Part shown: in pieces, positions 1 to 60,186 of the stretch
Layout: each line of letters opens with the position of its first letter
Numbering within the stretch: position 1 is the first letter of the stretch
Assembly (NCBI GenBank): GCA_016801845.1
Contig: CM028914.1
Span: forward strand, 15,680,272 to 15,744,271
Reading direction: 5' to 3'
DNA from: Polydactylus sextarius
Taxonomy: Eukaryota > Chordata > Actinopteri > Polynemidae
Length of the DNA stretch: 64,000 nt
Notes under the pieces: generated by a model
What the model was told of the DNA's origin: nothing
What the model saw: only the letters and a program-made list of their open reading frames with translations
Databases searched by the model: none
Position numbers and translations under genes: made by a program

Positions 1-1736
1 TATCGTGGAGATGCTTCAGAAAGACATTCCAGTAGGTTCTTGTGTGAATGTACATTGGCGCAAAATGAAGGAATGTGTGGTGGTAAAGAGTGGGACATAT
101 ACAGTACTTCAGACAGGGCAACAACAAAGATATCAATTGAGTGAACATTATATAATTTTCAAAACTGAACTCCCTGACATATAACATCTCTCAACATTAT
201 ATTATTTTTCATTCACATCATGACTGGGATTCCTTCAGCTAGTTGTCTTTCTTTCTTTCTTTGAAGAGCAAAGATTGGCTGAGTGGCTGACGAGGCTGAC
301 AGGGAAGTTGGTAGCACGTGTTACTTAATCTTTGTCTGTCAGTCTTCTGCCATCAATGCCACACAAACAGAACCCTTAATACTGTATCATAACTCAAATC
401 TGCAACCATTTGCAGCAACGTTCCTCCCAACATAAAACTTATTTGGGGATCTTCTGTGACACTGATTTGGTTTTTGAATGTTAATGTATTTCCCAACCAA
501 TTGAAGAGCCTCCGTCTTCGTGAGAAGGCTTTCCGCCATGATTGTTTCCACTGAACAAACACAGTGGAGTCGACGTTTCAAACCAGGGAGGTTATAATCT
601 GTTCATCCAGTCGATTTGCCTTTTCAGGATCTGGAAATAAAACTATGTAGCCTCTATCTTGCTTTTTCCCATCAACATGGGGCTCAGAAAGGGCTGTTTC
701 CTTACTGGAGCAGACTCTTCTCTTTGTCGGTTTACGTACAGTAACATACAGAAGATCCCGTATATATACTAAACTTTTTTTTCTTTCTTTAGTCCTACCT
801 TTTTTAAATTTCTCTTTTTTAAATTTCATGATTGAGCGATTGTCTCGTTCTTAAATTTGACATTAACATTAAATTTCTGTATGTACCGCTACACTATTGT
901 AGTACACACAATTTATATTATTATGTCATAATTTAACTTAAATGTCAATAATATACCTACATAGAAATATATATGTAAATTCTTTATAATACCAAATATT
1001 CTCTATTTGTAATGTGAGAAATCATAGCTGGTTCATTTGGGTTGTCATGATTTGTTGAAAAAGTTAGACACTGTTCAGCTGGAGAGATTCTGTCACATTA
1101 ATGTGATAGAAATTTTATCTTTTCCTTCTTGGAAGTGAACCTGAATCATTTCTTTTGGAATCACCATTAAGAGAAAATCTGCCAATATCTATTTGGGACT
1201 TTAAGAGACACATAGAGGGTGAAAGATACAGTAAGAATAGGGAACTTAACTGGAAGTCCTGCAAATTGACAATAATACTCAAAGTATGGAGGACAGTATG
1301 GTGTGTGCGTGAGAAACAGGATGGCCACACAGCTTCATACTGGCTATTGTAGTCTTCATCATCATAAACACAGAGCTTTTTAGCTCCTCAATTATAGTCA
1401 ATATTTCCAAATGACCACAGAATCGCTTCCTGGTTTTTTGCTGTGCAACTCCCGCAAGAACTGAGCGGAGCTGAGCACCAGCCGGCTGGAACTGTTAGTT
1501 GGAGTTAGTAGTTCTTTTCTAGAGTCCCATGTGAACATGAAAAGTAGGGGTTAGCTGGGTCTCTGTCTGGGAGAACACCTATCCCGAGGAAAATTAGACA
1601 GGACGCTGGGCAGTTCACCATTAGTTGAGTGTAAAGAAAGATGGTTGCATGCCCTTTCTGGCCCAGACTGAAATGTGCCAGAGTGGGGGCTGGCTGCGTA
1701 GCGGGATAGCAGTGCAAGTCTGTGCAAGAGAACGGA
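1..1736 (-). other. dscaml1 3' UTR and downstream flank
   Basis: DNA following the dscaml1 stop. I find no canonical AATAAA on the minus strand in this stretch; the nearest variants are TATAAA-type (for example around 911-916), so the mRNA end cannot be placed. Short open frames on the minus strand between 353 and 829 have no recognisable domain. A frame open from base 2 to a stop at 182-184 on the plus strand could be the tail of something beyond the edge, but it is only 60 codons. Confidence 0.5.
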
Positions 1737-49408
<47,672 letters not shown>

Positions 49409-49850
49409 GCCATAAATAGCAGGTATATTTTTCAGGAATATCTGGCAATCCTGGCAAGTGTGAGGCGCGGTTTTTTGGCCAGGCGGGTCTCCGTGCTGGA
49501 CTGGCGACTGTGCTCCCCGGAGGTCTCTCCAGCCCTGCTGCCCCGCTAAGCATGGAGGGGAAATGAGAAGCGCCTCAGCCCCGCCCATGTCCCCTCCTCT
49601 CCTCTCAAGACTACCGTGCATACAAATCCATCCTCCCCTTACACTAATCAAACACCGCGGAACGATTCATGGGTCATGGCAAAGTCGAGGTGTTGATTTG
49701 TGAGCTGTGAACAGTTGGATTTTGGGTCCAGTTGTGTGCAAATGTGGCGAGTTGTATGAGCGCCAGCGCTGCGCAGACAGATCTGTTGGCACCTTGGAGA
49801 GCGCACCCACCTGTGCGCCCCTGATGACCGCGTTTCTTTGCGCATTATGG
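49409..49850 (-). promoter_or_regulatory. dscaml1: dscaml1 5' UTR and probable promoter region
   Basis: GC-richer DNA immediately before the start codon. On the minus strand it holds two ATGs in frame with the main start and with no stop between: 49619-49621 (71 residues upstream) and 49586-49588 (60 residues upstream, in a strong GACATGG context). A third ATG at 49551-49553 is out of frame and overlaps the main start. I cannot place the transcription start; no TATA box is evident here. Confidence 0.5.
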
Positions 49851-52800
49851 ATCTTACAGAACCAACCCAGACTGTCAAAAAATGTTCGTGTAATCTGTTT
49901 GTGAGTTTTTGTCTGTAATCACAGAGACGTGGAGCTACACCACAGAGTAGTTAGTGTTTTTCTTTGTCTTACGGAGCCATGAAACGCGCGTATGCATTTG
50001 CGCACAGAAATGCACTGCAGATAGAGTGAGAGAGGTGGAAGGAGAAGGAGGGTAGCTGGGTGTGGGGCATGGCATTTCCATACAGCAGGTAAAAAAAAGA
50101 TCACAGTAGATTTATCCAGCCAGTTATAAAACATACAAGTGAATTCATGAAGGACAGTGAGCAACTTTTCACGCTGCTTCTTCCACATTTGTTGTTGCTC
50201 TTCGCTGCACCTGCTGTGGAAAGCTCCGCTGCATAAGCATAAATTAACGGAGGACGGTGAGTCGCAGGGCACTCCCAGTTCATGGAATATTTAAAGTCAC
50301 TGTGGATGGCAGCGGTGGATGTGAAAACTGATCCTTTTCTGCAACAGCAGCTTCAGAACCAGTTGTCCTGAGCAAAAACTGGGCACGTTAGGACCAATAA
50401 AACAAAACCATGATCAAATGATGTGATGTGAGAAGGCATTGAAGTTCATTTATTGACATTTTGTGCAGAAAGTTGATTGGAATTCACTCTACATAGAAGT
50501 GACAGCAAATAATGGCCCATAACGACCATTATTACTATTATTATTAGGCTATTATTATTATTATTATTCAAACTCTTTGAGAATGATTTAGAATTATTAT
50601 ATATTAAATAAAATAAGAATAACACTTGAGATGAGTGTTTTATTTCTATATCATTCATTAACTATACATCACCATAAACTCTGAAACTATTAAGAATTCC
50701 TATTATTTGCATCTTTCTATATTTAATCTCTACACAAGTCAAAGACAGTTTTTCATTCTTCCCACGTTTAAGACAAAATGTCTTCAGCATCAGTAGAAAT
50801 CCTAAGAGGGAAGTCAGAGGCAACATGTGCATATGTGTACGTGACGCCCAGGAGTCAAAGGTCACTCACTGAAAACTTTGAGAGTCTTTGAAGTTGAGTA
50901 AGTTGAAGAGAAGCTGAGCAGCAGCAGCTCATCTCCTCCCTTCTCTGTGCTGTCTGCTGCGATGTGATCTGACCTGAGGTGCAGCGCCACTGTTCATCCA
51001 CGTCCAGCTCACTGCTGACATCTGCTGGTTGAGTTTACAACAGACATGTAGACACGTCTGCACATCTCTGATCAATAATTCAGTGTTTTTACGACACTGT
51101 AGGTGTGATTGTGTTTATTAACTGGCACAATGCAGTCGTATATTTTCACAGCTTCAACATATTTTATTTTAAAGCGTCGTTGACAGATTTACTTTTGCAC
51201 AATGTTTATGTGGAGTAACCGTTTTAATAATAACATGGACATAGTGATGCTCAAAAACTAGTGCGAATGTTTAAAATATATGCGGTTTCAGTAACTTTAT
51301 AATATATGATGTTTTCATCTCCACAGACATGACAAAGAGAGAGACACCTAGTGATTAAAGTTGGCACAACACGATCAAGCTGGAGGTTGATCCTGGAGTA
51401 GTTTGATTGAAGCAACACTCATATGAGCTTAAACAATCTAAGTCCCAAATCCATTTACCGTTAACATGAAACACAACCATATGGAAATTACAGCCAAGAA
51501 TATTAACAGAGACATAAGAGAGGTGGAGAGTGATGTTGATGTTGGTTTGTGAAGAGAAACTGAAAAACCAGACAACTTACAATAGTAATTTGATTCATTT
51601 AAAGGCAGATAATGAATTAACATTCATTTATTGACAAGATGAGGATGTGAATTAGATGCTGTTTCAGGAATTATAATTAAAAACCTGGATATTTCAGTCT
51701 AAGTTGCTTTGGCGCCACCTATGGTAAAGTAATAAGAGGAACTGCAGCTTAATGCTACAATCAAGGAATGTCAGACTCCAGATTAACAATTTTGATTAGG
51801 TTGTGCAGTAAATGAATGAATATTGAACAAAAAGTCAGTGAAAGAAACTTCACTATGACATGGGGAGAAATGTTTATGAAAGAATGGTAAAGATCAACAC
51901 AGTGGATGTTTACTTGACCTTTAGGCTCTGGTTTGGGTTAAGCTCCAACAGAAATACTACACTTCCCATAATGCAACTTGGCAGCTTATTTCATTACACA
52001 ATAAATGTTTTAAAATATACACCTCCTTAAAAATCCCAGTGATCTGAATGGCAGAATTCCCGTAGGAAAAGCATTTTCTCAAAGCTCCTCTACAGCAACA
52101 GATGACATCATACCACTGCTTTTAAAGTCTAAGTGGTTCATCCAATGACTAGAAAACTGACATTTGTCTGTAAAATCATGAAAATGCCCCTTAAAATTTA
52201 ACATTTTCATTTTTAAATGCTTTTTTATTTTTCATTATTATTGTTTTCATGGTTCTTTGTTCCTCTGACCAGCAGGAGGCAGTGCTGTCAAAGGTCTAGT
52301 GTCGCAATCTCCCAGATACAAACAGCAAGACACGACAGATTTTATTCCAAACTTTATTAGATTTTATGTTTCTATAATAAAGAGATCAAGAGCTGATATG
52401 CAACGAATGAGAGGTTGAAAGTGGGGACATCATCTGAGGGAGAGCCAGAGCTTTATAGACATATATTTGTGTGCAGAGAGCAGCAGTGGAGTATGACTTT
52501 ATGAGTCTAAATGCTCTGCAGGTTCTGATAGAGTACAGGGGCTCCAGTCCACTCCACGCTCCCCTCTGGATGCTCGGTGTTCACCCCGCATCTCATCATC
52601 ACAAACTCCCTGATCCAGGGCATCCAGTCCTGCGGTTGTATTGCTTACAGAGCTGTCACAGTAACTCAAAAGTACCGAGTGACAACCTGTCAGAGGAATC
52701 ACTTCTGTTGTGATTTGCATAGAGTTGCTTGTCATCATAAGGCCCTCTCTGACTCAATCTCAATGACAACCTAAAGCTTTGTCTTCTCAGTTCATTCACT

Positions 52801-55118
52801 GAGTTGAGACAGTCATTCAAACAAATCACTTGCACTAATTCAACAACAACTGGCAGAGATTAGTCAGAGAAAAGCCACGCTCCAGCAGTTTAAAACTATT
52901 TTCATTTTATGATCCTGATCCATTTGGTTCACAACAACAGCCTGAAAGTTAAGATCAGATTCATGTTTTTGCTTGAAGCTGGATTTTCTCTTTAAATCCA
53001 AACCACACACATGTAAATTAACAAATGTATATCATCCATATTATTCTTTGCAATCTCTTTCGAAAACACACCATGAAATGAGATGGTGAAATTTTACCAT
53101 TTCATGTGAAACTAAACTGTTTGGTTTCCGTTCATCTCATTTGGATTAATAATGTGACAAACCAACACACACACACACAAAAGTATACAACTTCTTAAAG
53201 TGCCTAACATACCCCCTTTATGATATATTGCTTAACACCAGTGATTCAAACCTGGAGGCACATAATTATTACTGACATAACATAAAGAAACTCACACTTT
53301 TTGACCACTCACACTCTACAGTACGTTCATTTAACACGTTATAACTGAGGAGGTACATTTATATCTGACCTGACACAGTGTTTACCCGCACATAAGTCCC
53401 ACTCTGCAGAGGTATTTCTTTTTTAAAACCAGACATTCAGTGTCTTCAATGTGCAACAGATGGATGCTGTAAATGCAGCTTTAAATGATATTTCATTGCT
53501 CTTAGTTTGATGCAAATACATTCATCTCCTGATGTGATGCTCGGTAGGAATCATCTGTGTTGAGCTCAGTCAGTGGCGACACTGAGAGCATCACTTTTCT
53601 TATTTCCTGCTTTATAGTTGAACTGCAGCCCCCCTACTCAGTCTGTTGTCTGAGACCTTGAGCCCGTGATCATTTAAACTCTGAAGTGGATGAATCAGTT
53701 ACTGTATGCATGGGCAGAGCAAGCAGGTTTATCCTTTTTTTTTCCGCAGCAGTACTGCAGGTAAAAATGATTTATTGCGAAGAGTAAAACACCAATCAAA
53801 TGAACGTTTGTAAAGGTTTCAGGAGAAAAAAAGCTATTTCTGTGAAGAGGCACATACTAAGCAAAAGGAATATGAAGAGCCTGATCCAGGCAAAGAGAAT
53901 CCAGGTCCACATCACCATAATAGTGCTTAGCCTAAGTCAGGGTTAGCACAATGAAAGCAGCATGGCATAAAATGGGATTTACAGTTAACCTCAGCGCTGA
54001 TGCTTCTGATGTTAGTACATTATATTAGAAAAAGTATGCACACCTGTTTTCAAGCACTGTGTCTAAAATCTGCCCCATGTTGCACATGCTTTAAAATGCG
54101 TTGGTTATTTGTCTTAAAAGCAGCATCGTCAGAGGGTCATTCAATTTTCTAAGGGGTGAGGAAGGGGTCGTTTCAGGGGATTGTCTATCATTTCCGTTCA
54201 GAAGCTTGTTGTATTATTACTGTCTGCTGAGTTTTATAAACTGTGTTGCAATATGTTGTTGTCCTCAGTGACAGAGGAGTGTAGAAGCACTAACAGGCAC
54301 CTGTGTTTATATCAAGCAAGGAGAAGGTACAAGATGAAGAACTGGGCTGAATCCTACAATATTTTTTGTCAATATAGCCTTAATGCTACTTCTATACTTT
54401 AAATCACCCTTTGTTTTACTACAGTGGTTTAAATTCTTCAGACAGTATACTGTGTAGTTTGTGGAAAGAAGCTACAAACGGGTCAGTAGATCTGTAGAAT
54501 AGTGTGACATTACAAGACAACACAGTAGTTTCAAAATCAAATATTGATTAAATACACCATGTTAGTGAAGGGCAACTTGAATTGACTGTTGGTTAAAGAA
54601 GGATTCAGCCCATTGCATTATTTCTAAATGAAGAAAAGTGTTAGTGTGTTTTGACAGATTAAAAACAGCGTCAGATTATTTATTTGACATGCTCTGGCTG
54701 TGGAAACTCAAAACTGAAATATATATCATGGCAACACAATACTTTTAACAGTGATGTACAACTGTGTTAACATCATTTTAGTGATCAACCCAAACAACCT
54801 CAAATAAAACACCTCTAATTTGGATTTTATCCTTGACACAAAGCTGAAGTGTCTCTGGTGAGTAGAGTTATCTTTAATATGTAAAATTATAATTTAAATA
54901 ATCATATGTGCACTCATGATGTGCACAGTCTCCAGTTGTATCTCATTACTGTTTTGTGTGATCATATTGTTTGCGCATGGATATATTCCCACAGACAGGC
55001 AGAATTTTTAAGTGTAAACCTAAAAAGACATGTGTCCAAATACGTGTGCATATACAAATATATGGAAAGAAGGTATATAAATATGAGCACTCCTGTGGTT
55101 TAATATACATGCACCTTC
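49851..55118. other. Intergenic DNA between dscaml1 and scn4b
   Basis: About 5.3 kb with no recognisable coding exon on either strand. It contains ATT trinucleotide-rich DNA near 50530-50570 and probably the scn4b 3' UTR at its right end. The genes that separate DSCAML1 from SCN4B in mammals (FXYD2, FXYD6, TMPRSS13, IL10RA, TMPRSS4, from memory) are not seen here. Confidence 0.55.
54679..54684 (-). terminator. scn4b: Candidate scn4b poly-A signal
   Basis: TTTATT on the plus strand is AATAAA on the gene strand, about 435 nt after the scn4b stop codon. It is the first canonical hexamer I see downstream; DNA this AT-rich gives such matches by chance. Confidence 0.35.
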
Positions 55119-55215
55119 TCATTTCTTTTTTGGTGTTGCTTTTGAGTCGGCTTTGGATCCTGAGAGGCCATTTTCTGTGTTGTCGATCCCTGATGACGTT
55201 ACAAGGCACTCCTTA
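55119..55215 (-). CDS. scn4b: scn4b exon 5: C-terminal tail and stop
   Basis: Completes codon 200 (N) and encodes KECLVTSSGIDNTENGLSGS then KADSKATPKKK and TGA at 55119-55121. Acceptor ACTGCAG|TAAGG; 97 bp. The NTENGLxGSKA motif is specific to beta-4. Confidence 0.93.
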
Positions 55216-58200
55216 CTGCAGTGGGTTAAAAGAGGAAAACACAAAGAGTCAGACCTGTAAACAAACAGCAGCTCGGAGGAAGGTTTCAAGTTTGAATTAT
55301 TAACAGACTACTTAAACATAATGAAATGGTTGAGTTGATAGTAAATAATCGAGTGGATGTTCAAACTCACTTTTTCTCCTCCAGTTTGGCAAGAACAAAG
55401 AGTGTGAAGTTCTTGAGCAACATGAAGCCCATCAACAAGGCGATGGCTCCGCCTACAGCTGAGGCAATGATGATGGTCAGCGTGTTGTCCACCACCCTCA
55501 CTACAGACATCAACAAAAGACCAGAGGAATAAAGATGGAAGCTATAGCACACATCTAAAGACTTTTTTTTTCATAAAAGAAAATTTTATACATACACTAT
55601 GCAGGTGGTGCCTTTGCATGAGATTAGAGCTGCAGCTATTTTAATGTAGGAATTGTTTTAGACTTTTAAAGCTACTGTTTAGTCTTTGCCAGAAGCATTT
55701 CCTTGATTCAGTGAATTTGTCTTATAGCCAGTAAATGAAATGCTCTGGGTGGTGAATTATTTTTTGTTCATTCATCTAAATTTCCACAAGCAACTTTAAA
55801 AAATGGTGTCAATTTCCACGAGAGACTCATTTAGGATTAATGTGGTTTCAAGATGCTGTTACGCATTTGTTAAAATATCTTTTATCAGTTTTAGGAACAA
55901 AGTTGGATGATTATAATTAACTTTTCCTTCCTCTGAAAACTTCCTCTGAAAAGTTCAGTAAGAAAGAAGGATCATCAGATCATATGGACTTTTCCACATG
56001 TATCAGTGTGTTTGTGTGTGAGAGGCTCAGAGACAATAGGACTATAACAAACTCAACAAATGGATGAGGTGCACAAAGGAAATGAATCCTGTCACAGACT
56101 AATTGCACATCATTTATTTTTTATCTTTTACTGTCACCTCAGGATTTATGTTTTTGCAGTTCCAGGTTGATTCTTCTTCAGCTCCCCGTCTTTGTACATG
56201 TGACTTGATTTATTTCATCTTCAAAATATCAATTGATGAATATTTTAGTATATTTTCAGTTCAGTATACATTTTATGGGGCCATTAAGCAAAGAACTGAG
56301 GAAATGTCTTATATCTGTGGATGACCAGCGTAAAGTATGTTATAGCCTTGAGTTAAACTGGTTATATTTCTATGCATGTGTTGCTTTAAAATTCATGTCA
56401 TTTGCATTTACAACCCAGCTTTTCCACTGTACAACTGACTGAGTTTATACACATGATGACATGAACATAAATCAAACCACACCCTCACACGTATCAGCAC
56501 CCATAGATTTCAACCACTCACACTCGTCCACCACGATGAGGTTGAACACGGCGCTGTGGTTCTTGTCCTTCTCCTTTGGGTTGCGTCCAAAACAAGTGTA
56601 CTGGCCTCCATCTTCAAAGGTGATGTTCCACAGTAAGATGGAGACGTTGTTGTTGATGTTCTTCCCCACAAACTCCACCCGTTCTCTGTATATTTGCACT
56701 TTTGGCTCTGACGTCTCCGACACTATTGTTGAATCGCACACCTGATGGGACCAGCAGAGCTGTCAATCTCCATCCCAAACAGCCACTTACAACATACATT
56801 TTCTCCAATCTCAGATAAAAAGGTCTCACCCTCTGCATGGTGCCATTGTCATTGAACTGCCAGTTGAAGTAGAGGTTTTCGATGCCGATGCAGCTGGCAT
56901 ATGTGCAGGGCAGCATGACTGTGCTGCCGTTCACTGCCTCCAGGAAGGGAATCTTGCCCACAGACATTTCCAGGGCCTGAGAAGACCACAAACCTGAGGA
57001 TGAAGGTGGAAAGAGAAAAATCACCTGTGCTGGTTGTGGTAATGACAGTAACTAATTCAAAGCACCAAACTGATGCAGGAGACCACTAATAAGACAATTG
57101 AATAGGTGTCAATAGGTGATGAATAGTTTCACCTTCATGATTTTTATAACATGCTACAACATATATATCTATTATTGGAACTATTGGAAGTGAGTCAGAT
57201 CCTGTGTAACATGACACCACAACGTCCTTGCTGTGACATTACAGTAAATAAGAGAGGATGAAATCAGCTGCTCTATGTGAAAACGGTAACTCTACACCAG
57301 TAACCACAGTTTAACAGGACCAGGAAGTCACAGATTAAATATTCCACTAAACATGATGGGTCAGGAAAACTATAACACCTTTTTTTTTCTTTTCCTGTTT
57401 GCTCATTACCTCTAGTCACCTTCACATTCAGCTGCTCTATATCTGTGATCACTCATGTGTCAAGGTCATGGGTGGAAAACAGGTGCAGTATATCATTTCA
57501 GCAGGTCAAGGACAGACAGTGGTACATCATTACACCCTCAAACCACCTTGTGCTTAATGCTTCCATCTAGTGTGTGAGGTGGAAACTACACACACAAGGC
57601 GCTGTGCAGAACCACAGCACTGCAAACGTGCCAACATTTAGCACTTTTAGCACAAACCTGAACGTGATTAATGGATGTAAGAGCAGCTGTAACATTTTCT
57701 ACACTGTTTCCAGCTTTCCTGTGATCCTGCCGTCTGTTGTTGAGCACACCTGGTTATGTTTTGTCCACAACAAGCTCAAGGTCAGTGTCTGACAAGCCCC
57801 AATGCAGCAAATCAGAACAACACTGCTCCGAATAACAGACGGAGGGTAAACACAGTGAAGAAGGACGTCCCGCTCTGTACTGTATGTCGGAATGTTATTG
57901 ATTCACTCTCGCTGTCTTGCAAACTCACTCTCTCCAGTGTTTTCCTCAGCTGGTTCAATGCAGCACAGTGAGCTTGCAAAAAAGAGTAACAGACACATAA
58001 CGAGAGCAGCAGCAGCAGCAGAATCCCTCTTCCTGTCTCTCCTTGTCCTCACACACATTTTTAATGTCACTTTTAACAATATATTTGAAACATTCCTTTT
58101 TCAGTTTTAGTTGATTCTTCACAGTTATAGAATTTGTTTTCCAGTAATATATCCTGTTTCTATTATTGTCATAAGTGTAAGTGCTGCAAAAGGCAAAGAA

Positions 58201-60186
58201 CAAACAAGGACACGTTCAACAACACTAACATCCAGCAAACTTTAATCTTCTTTATTCTTAAATCAGTAATCTGCTGTATATTGTGTCCTTTAAAAAAAAA
58301 AAAAAAAAAAGCCTCTCATCTAGGTTTTAAATAAAAGTTTGTTTTGTGAGGTTTGGTGCTTCAGATAAAAGTAGAACAGTGGTGCTCTAGTTTCTAGCCC
58401 ACATATGTCAACTTCAGAACAACATGTTTTATGAATACAGTAATGTGTGCACCGAACATCATTTCTTTGAGATTTTAAACCTGGGATTTTAGGTTAGAAA
58501 GAGATGAGAATAGATCTAATTCAGTAGAGTTTAAGGAGTATATGTGTGAGTGTGTGAGTATATTTATTAAATCCATGGAAAAGCTCATGTTAAAGACTAA
58601 ACAGAGACGTATGGACACGATAACAACGTCACTATTCCACAACAGAAAACACAAGTACACAAGTCCAGTTAACACAAGTCCAGTTAACACAAAGTATGCT
58701 TTTATACAGTAGTAAACAAATGTGATGACTTATCTGGAATATAACGTGTTTAGGTATCTGATGTATGTTATCATGTTAGATACTGTATTTTTATCTCTGC
58801 TGTGTGTGCACCTGCATCTGCTGATCAAGTCTACCGTGCAGTTTTTGTTACGTGGCCAAAATGTTTCTTACTCGACAAAAAATTACTTAAAAATCTGCAT
58901 CACAATATTTTTCTCACATGAGGAAGGTCTTAGGAATATTTTGAATTCAGAATAGTAATTTATACAACACGTCGACTGAATGTAATGCTCAAGCTGACAG
59001 TTATTACACAAGATGTTACAGGTCACAGTCTTATGGAGGTTTTACTTTTTAATCCGTGCTTGCTGCATTATTGCTGCACTGATGCTCCACACCCATAAGC
59101 AGGTTTAGAAAATTCCAGTAAGTCCTTAAGTGATGAACGTATGAACGATGAGGGGGGAAAAGGTTTCAGACACATTTATACTGACAAATGCATTTCACAG
59201 CTATAAGGGAAAGTGGATTCTAATGGGATGTTTTCCAGTGCATTTCTTTATAAAGGTTCAGGAAATTTAAGACGTCTGATAGGATGGATAATCTGATCAG
59301 ATTAACACCTTTACCCACACGATGCAAGGCCGCAATGTCTGCACCAATATCACTCTCAGATTCATATTCATACTGTGCTCTTCTGTTATTGTACACAATA
59401 GCACTTCACAAATCACTTTTTATAACTTTACACTATCACTGTGTACACAAAGTTTATAACTCAAATACAAACATAAAAAAAGATGGTTCAGAGGACACAG
59501 CTTCAAGTGACTCTAATGCTCTATCACTGCAGATAAGCCTGCGGTTAAGCACAATATGCTTTGAGTGGCAGGGGCCTGAAGTGCCTGACACAGCTTGTCC
59601 ATTAAAGGGTCACTGTATTCTGCTGACATTTCTTGTTGTGGGTTTACGATCAAGATCCAAACCAATAAGGATCACGGATAACAGCCAAAATGTGAGATTG
59701 CAGCAACAATCTCAATGCTATCTGACGACACTGACTTCACTCTAAACTGAGATGAAACACAGGATTATGGAAATATTCTCCCACAACAAGCCAGTTCTGT
59801 CCCGAAAGCAAAAACTAAATAAAATATCCACACAAAACCTACAATAACTAGGGACAAAATGAACTGCATCTAAACACTGTGGTACCCAATCTGATGAAGG
59901 TCAGAGTCAAAATATGCAGCATATACGCATCAATGCTGCACACAAATTGTCGATGTTTGCAAAAGCTGCAAGAAAAGAAATATAAATATGAAGTTCTCAA
60001 AAGAAAAGAGAGATGAGGACGTGCTGTTGTGTGTGATGTGGCGTGATGACCATGTATAGAAAACAACGGCAGGCGACGTATAGAATAGAAATAGTCATTA
60101 CCGAGCAGGACAGAGAAGATCAGTCCGACAACTGTGTGTGGAGGGCCCAGCCTCGGGGGTTCAACCCAAGCGCTCAGGGCCTCCAT
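55119..60186 (-). CDS. scn4b: Voltage-gated sodium channel beta-4 subunit, complete five-exon coding region
   Basis: Single-pass auxiliary subunit of voltage-gated sodium channels; it covalently links to the alpha subunit, shifts activation and, in mammals, supplies a cytoplasmic open-channel blocker underlying resurgent current. Five exons (85, 164, 220, 130, 97 bp) join in frame to 231 residues (human 228). Signal peptide 1 to ~35 with core TVVGLIFSVLL; mature start near LEMSVGK (human LEVSVGK). V-type Ig domain to ~155 with disulfide cysteines 58 and 133 (VMLPCTY, GGQYTCFGRNPKE), plus cysteine 63 in YASCIGIE at the position of human Cys58, which bonds the alpha subunit. Helix about 164-185, tail 186-231 with KECLVTSSGIDNTENGLSGS, nearly the human KECLVSSSGNDNTENGLPGS. 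That tail and the VVDE stalk separate it from SCN2B. The start ATG sits in a strong context, GCTGCCATGG. Oddities: cysteine 85, and a juxtamembrane segment poor in lysine. Confidence 0.95.
55371..55500 (-). CDS. scn4b: scn4b exon 4: membrane helix and juxtamembrane segment
   Basis: Residues 157-198 plus two bases. Helix LTIIIASAVGGAIALLMGFM followed by LLKNFTLFVLAKLEEK. Acceptor CTGTAG|TGAGG, donor AAAAA|GTGAG; 130 bp, phase 1 to 2. Confidence 0.94.
56522..56741 (-). CDS. scn4b: scn4b exon 3: second part of Ig domain
   Basis: Residues 84-156, VCDSTIVSETSEPKVQIYRE, then NNVSILLWNITFEDGGQYTC and FNLIVVDE. Acceptor CATCAG|GTGTG. Donor GAGT|GTGAGT is preferred because it recreates VVDEL-RVVDNT, parallel to human VVDRLEEVDNT; a second in-phase combination is possible two bases away. 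220 bp, phase 0 to 1. Confidence 0.92.
56830..56993 (-). CDS. scn4b: scn4b exon 2: signal end and first part of Ig domain
   Basis: Residues 29-83, GLWSSQALEMSVGKIPFLEA, then NGSTVMLPCTYASCIGIE and LYFNWQFND. Carries cysteines 58 and 63. Acceptor CCTCAG|GTTTG, donor CAGAGG|GTGAG; 164 bp, phase 1 to 0. Confidence 0.94.
58292..58310. repeat. Poly-A run
   Basis: Nineteen consecutive A in scn4b intron 1. Confidence 0.88.
58657..58686. repeat. 15-bp tandem duplication
   Basis: Two perfect copies of ACACAAGTCCAGTTA in scn4b intron 1. Confidence 0.9.
60102..60186 (-). CDS. scn4b: scn4b exon 1: start and signal peptide
   Basis: Residues 1-28 plus one base, ending in signal core TVVGLIFSVLL. Start context GCTGCCATGG is near-ideal. 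Donor CTCG|GTAAT; phase 1. Confidence 0.92.

Larger units (their letters stand above)
56994..60101 (-). other. scn4b intron 1 (3.1 kb)
   Basis: AT-rich with a poly-A run at 58292-58310 and a 15-bp tandem duplication at 58657-58686. No further exon recognised. Confidence 0.55.

Noticed and set aside
2..184. Plus-strand frame open from the window edge for 60 codons, reading IVEMLQKDIPVGSC at its start
   Set aside because: Too short and without a recognised domain; chance open frames of this length are common. Sequence beyond the left edge would be needed.
353..829. Several overlapping minus-strand frames downstream of dscaml1 that hint at a broken gene or transposase
   Set aside because: No recognised family motif, no plausible splice structure and no repeat termini.
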